Shown here: piece by piece, positions 6,905 to 10,040 of the stretch
Position numbering within the stretch: position 1 is the first letter of the stretch
Layout: each line of letters starts with the position of its first letter
Source of the DNA: Agrobacterium fabrum
Lineage (GTDB): Bacteria > Pseudomonadota > Alphaproteobacteria > Rhizobiales > Rhizobiaceae
NCBI GenBank assembly: GCA_003241215.1
Contig: QFOL01000146.1
Location: 1 to 10,040, forward strand
Direction of reading: 5' to 3'
DNA length: 10,040 bases
Translations under genes and position numbers: made by a program
Notes under the pieces: model-generated
What the model saw: only the letters and a program-made list of their open reading frames with translations
Told to the model about the DNA's origin: nothing
Database searches by the model: none

Positions 6905-7219
6905 ATGAATGAGAGTTGCCCGGTTCTGACCCCGGCAGAACGGCAGGTTCAGGATATATTGCAACATACGGAAGCGGCGATGATGGCCACCATTCATGCA
7001 GCGCTCGAGCGCGCCGGCAAGGAAGTCGCCGAGGCGTTCCAGACCGTCGATTCAGACATGCAGCCACCGCCTCGTGACTATTTTACGGCCGTCGCGCACC
7101 AGCAGCTTTTCCTGCGGTTATGCGGCGCCGATCCGCAAACCTTCGAGGGCGGAGACGCGGAAATTGCCGGCCACATCATCCGCAACGCTCAGAACATATC
7201 CGACCATTACTGGAAGTAA
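6905..7219 (+). CDS. Small hypothetical protein
   Basis: I do not recognise this 104-residue protein. The start at 6905 (MNESCPVLTPAERQVQ) is chosen because AGGAGAG at 6891-6897 sits at good ribosome spacing; the frame is open upstream to 6767 but without another good site. The sequence looks helical and soluble: a heptad-like region around residues 9-48 (DILQHTEAAMMATIHAALERAGKEVAEAF), then QPPPRDY, then a helix with two Cys overall (Cys5 and Cys73) and a C-terminal helix ending NISDHYWK. There is no signal peptide, membrane helix or recognisable motif. A weak GATAAT-like hexamer at 6859-6864 could be its -10. The 164 bases before it hold no other gene. A very strong hairpin begins just after the stop codon. 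Confidence 0.7.
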   Translation: MNESCPVLTPAERQVQDILQHTEAAMMATIHAALERAGKEVAEAFQTVDSDMQPPPRDYFTAVAHQQLFLRLCGADPQTFEGGDAEIAGHIIRNAQNISDHYWK

Positions 7220-7267
7220 AAAAGCGGCACCGGCGATGTCACACACAAGTGACATTCGCCGGTGCCG
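7218..7267 (-). terminator. Strong intrinsic terminator facing left (possibly bidirectional)
   Basis: CGGCACCGGCG plus ATGTCAC (7225-7242) pairs with GTGACAT (7249-7255) and CGCCGGTGCCG (7257-7267). This gives 18 base pairs with one bulged T at 7256 and a 6-base loop. Six A residues at 7218-7223 flank its left side, so on the minus strand the stem is followed by one C and then TTTTTT, a textbook Rho-independent terminator. On the plus strand the following bases (ACGCTGATC) are not T-rich. The core TGTCAC-N6-GTGACA is also an operator-like palindrome. Both neighbouring genes point right, so its leftward polarity is notable. Confidence 0.8.
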
Positions 7268-7312
7268 ACGCTGATCTGCATTTGAAGAGGGCCGAACAGC
7301 CCTGGCCTTGCC

Positions 7313-7330
7313 ACGTCACAGGTCTTTCAT
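7313..7330 (+). promoter_or_regulatory. Weak Pho-box-like direct repeat before the transferase gene
   Basis: ACGTCAC (7313-7319) and CTTTCAT (7324-7330) are spaced 11 bases start to start, matching the two-unit layout of a Pho box (CTGTCAT units). The units match 4 of 7 and 6 of 7. The site lies 37 bases before the ATG at 7368. On its own it is weak; it gains slight support from the similar repeats before the phytase-like gene. Confidence 0.25.
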
Positions 7331-7367
7331 CATGCCCGGTTAAGCAGGCGCAAATCTGGAGGCAGGA

Positions 7368-8000
7368 ATGGATTCGACCGCACAGACCAAGCGCCCGAAA
7401 ATTGCAGAAACCATTATCCATGCAACGGCGAGCATAAGAGATTCGCAGATCGGCGCGTGCTGCGAGATCCTGGCAGATACTGCCCTGCACAATGCCGAAC
7501 TTGGTGACTACTCCTATCTCGGTCCACGCTGCATGGTGGGCGATGCGACGATCGGAAAATTCTGCGCCATCGCCGCTGAGGTCAGGATAGGCGCTCCGAA
7601 CCATCCGATGGACCGGCCATCCATGCATCGGTTCAGCTATTGCCCGGAATATTACTCTGCCGATGCGGTACGCGACGATGCCTTTTTCAAACGGCGGAAA
7701 GAGGACCGTGCCATCATCGGCCACGATGTCTGGATCGGCCACGGGGTCATCGTCCTGCCGGGTGTCAAGGTTGGTGACGGCGCAGTGCTCGCCGCCGGCG
7801 CGGTCGTCACCAGGGACGTGCCGCCCTACACCATCGTCGGTGGTGTTCCCGCAAAAATCATACGCGAGCGATTTTCCCGGGCCATCGCGGAAAAGCTTGC
7901 TTCAATCGCCTGGTGGGACTGGCCATTCGAAACGATCATGGCGCGGCTTTCCGACTTTCAGTCGAACGACATAGAAGCCTTTTGCGAGCGCTGGTCCTGA
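7368..8000 (+). CDS. Hexapeptide-repeat acyltransferase, phosphonate-associated/XAT type
   Basis: Cytoplasmic left-handed beta-helix acyltransferase of 210 residues, expected to use an acyl-CoA, usually acetyl-CoA, and to form trimers. Hexapeptide repeats run at about residues 15-75 ([40 protein letters not shown]) and 117-160 ([45 protein letters not shown]). His79 in GAPNHPM matches the catalytic His of xenobiotic acetyltransferases. The C-terminal [10 protein letters not shown] is typical of the group. The whole resembles the transferase found in C-P lyase (phn) operons more than true chloramphenicol acetyltransferases, although automatic annotation may say the latter. No phn gene is visible nearby. 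The start is supported by GGAGG at 7358-7362. It converges on ppx with a 30-base gap. Confidence 0.9.
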   Translation: MDSTAQTKRPKIAETIIHATASIRDSQIGACCEILADTALHNAELGDYSYLGPRCMVGDATIGKFCAIAAEVRIGAPNHPMDRPSMHRFSYCPEYYSADAVRDDAFFKRRKEDRAIIGHDVWIGHGVIVLPGVKVGDGAVLAAGAVVTRDVPPYTIVGGVPAKIIRERFSRAIAEKLASIAWWDWPFETIMARLSDFQSNDIEAFCERWS

Positions 8001-8030
8001 CCTGCGCCGCAAAGCAGACTTTTGCCGCCA

Positions 8031-9554
8031 CTACTCGAACACGAATGCCAGCCGCTTTCCGGTCAGCTTCGCCAGCTGCTGCAACCGCCCATCCAGGCGC
8101 TCGCCGGCAAAATCGCAATAAGCATGCGGCACGACGAATTCCAGATCGAGATCCGGATTGTCGGACCTGCGGAATTTCAGGTGGTCGACAACGCCGGGCA
8201 TCGAGGCCGAGAAGAGATAGACCACGCGCAGCAGGCCGCCGAGCAATTTTCCGAGTTCCTGCAACCGGTCGCCCGCCATGGCCGCGAGCGGCTCGGTGGT
8301 GCCGTTGTCGTTCAGGCCTTCGAAGCGATAATAATTGGCGAGCGCAATATAGGCGCGGCCGGGATGGGTGATCGCCACGAAGGATGAATGGGCGATGATG
8401 TTGAGCGCCTGCAGGCCACGATAATCCGGGTGGGCGCGCCAGCTGATATCGGCCAGAAGGCAGGCGGCCTGCCGGTAGCGGCTTTCCTCTTCCGTCTCGT
8501 CAATGCCGAAGACCGGGAAGGTGCGGCCGCTCCAGTCCGCCAGCTCACGCGCATGTTCTGGCGAACGGGCACGCAGAATGGCAAGCTCATCCGCCGCGAC
8601 CAGCAGCGGATCGGAGTCCCGCTCTTCTTCCGTCAGCAACGAATAAAGATAACCTTCACGCACGCCCTGCGCCGAGAAGGCGATCCTGGCCGGCTTCATC
8701 ACCCTCAGAACCTCACGCATGGCGATGGCGCCGAAGGGCAGGAGCGAACGGCGGTTCTTGGAAACCGCCTGCCAGGCCGGATCCTTGCTGTCCCGGGAGA
8801 CAATGACCTCCTCGAGGAAATTCAGCATTTCCTCGAGCGGCAATTCATAGCCCTGCATCATATGCAACGGATAGCCAGTGATCTCCATGTGCAGCTTGGC
8901 GATGTTTCGCCAGGTGCCGCCCACGGCGTAAAAGGTGCGCCCCTCACCCGCCGCCAGAAGCTTTGCGAAGGACTTCACGTGTTTTCTGGCGATCGTCGCC
9001 GCTTTTTCCAGCGAACCGTCCGACTGTTCCGACAGCCGCAGGCCGCCGAGCGGCAGGGTGATGCCCTCGCCGCAGCTCTTGCCCTTGATATCGATGAGTT
9101 CGAGCGAACCGCCGCCAAGGTCACCCGCAATGCCATCGGGATCATGGAAACCGCTGATCACGCCATAGGCGGAATAAAGCGCTTCCTTTTCGCCTGACAG
9201 CACTTCGATCTCGCAGCCGAGAATGGCTTCGGCCTCGCGGATGAAATCCGGGCCGTTTTCCGCCTCACGCGCCGCAGCCGTCGCCAGCACATAAAGCTTC
9301 TGCGCCTGCGCCTGCTCGGAAAGCACATGGAAACGCCTCAGCGCCATCAGCGCCCGGCTCACACCTTCCTCATGCATGCGCCCCGTCAGCGCCAGTCCCT
9401 TGCCAAGGCCGCACAGGACCTTTTCGTTGAACAGCACGGCGGGCGCGCGGGAGAGACCTTCATAGACGACAAGACGAACGGAGTTCGAACCAATATCGAT
9501 GACGGAAACGGGGGCAAGGCCGGTCAGCCGCCCCTGTGCTTCTGATCGTGTCAT
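8031..9554 (-). CDS. ppx: Exopolyphosphatase, Ppx/GppA family
   Basis: Releases phosphate from the ends of polyphosphate chains; related GppA enzymes hydrolyse pppGpp, and some family members do both. It is cytoplasmic, 507 residues, of normal long-form length. The actin-like ATPase fold shows the two phosphate loops, [15 protein letters not shown] (residues 18-32) and [11 protein letters not shown] (144-154), plus the [15 protein letters not shown] and [14 protein letters not shown] segments around the catalytic region and [17 protein letters not shown]-terminal HD-like helical half follows ([22 protein letters not shown]). The ATG overlaps the ppk stop in ATGA (9551-9554), which implies translational coupling and a ppk-ppx operon transcribed leftward. 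The stop is TAG at 8031-8033. No terminator is seen in the 30 bases before the convergent gene. Confidence 0.96.
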   Translation of the reverse strand: MTRSEAQGRLTGLAPVSVIDIGSNSVRLVVYEGLSRAPAVLFNEKVLCGLGKGLALTGRMHEEGVSRALMALRRFHVLSEQAQAQKLYVLATAAAREAENGPDFIREAEAILGCEIEVLSGEKEALYSAYGVISGFHDPDGIAGDLGGGSLELIDIKGKSCGEGITLPLGGLRLSEQSDGSLEKAATIARKHVKSFAKLLAAGEGRTFYAVGGTWRNIAKLHMEITGYPLHMMQGYELPLEEMLNFLEEVIVSRDSKDPAWQAVSKNRRSLLPFGAIAMREVLRVMKPARIAFSAQGVREGYLYSLLTEEERDSDPLLVAADELAILRARSPEHARELADWSGRTFPVFGIDETEEESRYRQAACLLADISWRAHPDYRGLQALNIIAHSSFVAITHPGRAYIALANYYRFEGLNDNGTTEPLAAMAGDRLQELGKLLGGLLRVVYLFSASMPGVVDHLKFRRSDNPDLDLEFVVPHAYCDFAGERLDGRLQQLAKLTGKRLAFVFE

Positions 9555-10040
9555 TCAGCCTGTTTCTTGCGGGACGAAATCAACCCGGCAATCAATTTTG
9601 GCGCACTGGATTTCAGGGCTTCACCACGTCCGGAAAGGCTGGGATTGGTCATGAAATAGTGCTGCGCGTTGAACGGTTCTTCGCCTTTACGCACCTCGAT
9701 GAGATTGCCCAGCATAATCTGTGAAAGAACCTGCTCATGCACGGTGGGATTGGTCAGCGGCACCAGCGTCTCCACGCGGCGGTCGAGATTGCGCGGCATC
9801 ATGTCGGCGGAGCCGATATAGACCAGCGCCTTGTCCGACGGCAGGCCGAAACCATTGCCGAAGCAGAAAATGCGGCTGTGCTCCAGGAAGCGGCCGACGA
9901 TGGATTTGACGCGGATATTGTCCGACAGGCCGGGCACCTGCGGGCGCAGGCAGCAGATGCCGCGCACGACGAGGTCCACCTCAACACCGGCGGCGCTGGC
10001 ATGGTAGAGCGCATCGATGATCTCTGGATCGACAAGCGAA
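9551..10040 (-). CDS. ppk: Polyphosphate kinase 1 (Ppk), C-terminal part
   Basis: Reversibly polymerises the terminal phosphate of ATP into polyphosphate. Only the last 162 residues are present; the gene continues beyond the right edge. They belong to the C2 catalytic domain (phospholipase-D-like fold). [20 protein letters not shown] leads to [21 protein letters not shown] and [16 protein letters not shown], the conserved EHSR stretch near the active site. [19 protein letters not shown] and the basic tail [16 protein letters not shown] follow. The frame is intact to the TGA at 9551-9553. The family assignment is secure. It shares four bases with ppx (ATGA), so the pair is co-translated. The promoter and any Pho box lie outside the window. 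Confidence 0.97.
   Translation of the reverse strand, partial: SLVDPEIIDALYHASAAGVEVDLVVRGICCLRPQVPGLSDNIRVKSIVGRFLEHSRIFCFGNGFGLPSDKALVYIGSADMMPRNLDRRVETLVPLTNPTVHEQVLSQIMLGNLIEVRKGEEPFNAQHYFMTNPSLSGRGEALKSSAPKLIAGLISSRKKQAE

Noticed and set aside
7368..8000. Chloramphenicol resistance gene
   Set aside because: The fold and His79 fit xenobiotic acetyltransferases, but the overall pattern is nearer the phosphonate-operon transferase. No resistance should be inferred from the sequence alone.
8001..8030. Terminator between the convergent transferase and ppx genes
   Set aside because: Only a 5-bp GCAAA/TTTGC repeat is present, too weak to call.
8388..9197. 269-residue plus-strand open frame opposite ppx
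   Set aside because: It is a shadow of ppx, which has both phosphate-binding loops on the minus strand.

Overview
The window reads as a chromosomal segment of a rhizobium-like alphaproteobacterium, most likely Agrobacterium/Rhizobium. The base composition is GC-rich. The AspS residues begin MHRYRSH and run on with few differences from the rhizobial sequences I remember. The gene content (aspS, rnd, ppx, ppk, a membrane class III cyclase, a phytase-like secreted protein) also fits that group. This is recognition from memory, not a database search. I see no insertion sequence, phage gene, CRISPR array, tRNA or rRNA.

Layout. Positions 1-598 (minus) hold the 5' third of aspS, running off the left edge. 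Its reading frame appears broken about seven codons after the start, as if roughly 32 bases were missing. Divergent from it are an MFS transporter (790-2061, +) and ribonuclease D (rnd, 2144-3298, +). A 412-base non-coding stretch follows. Then come five rightward genes: a membrane-anchored class III nucleotidyl cyclase (3711-4739), a secreted phytase-like esterase-family protein (4884-6242), a YunG-like small protein (6393-6740), an unrecognised 104-residue protein (6905-7219), and a hexapeptide-repeat acyltransferase of the type linked to phosphonate genes (7368-8000). Converging on these from the right are the translationally coupled ppk (3' end only, 9551-10040, minus) and ppx (8031-9554, minus).

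How the genes may work together. ppk and ppx make and degrade polyphosphate. The phytase-like protein and the phosphonate-type transferase also belong to families connected with phosphorus. Upstream of both of those genes are TCA-core repeats spaced about 11 bp apart that partly resemble PhoB boxes. A phosphorus-themed cluster is therefore possible but unproven. The strongest structural element is an 18-bp stem at 7225-7267 with a U6 tract only in the leftward direction. It could end a ppk-ppx transcript that runs antisense through the whole transferase gene.

No clearly new multi-gene system is visible. The points most worth checking are the aspS lesion, the leftward terminator, and the non-canonical active-site residues in the cyclase and the YunG-like protein.
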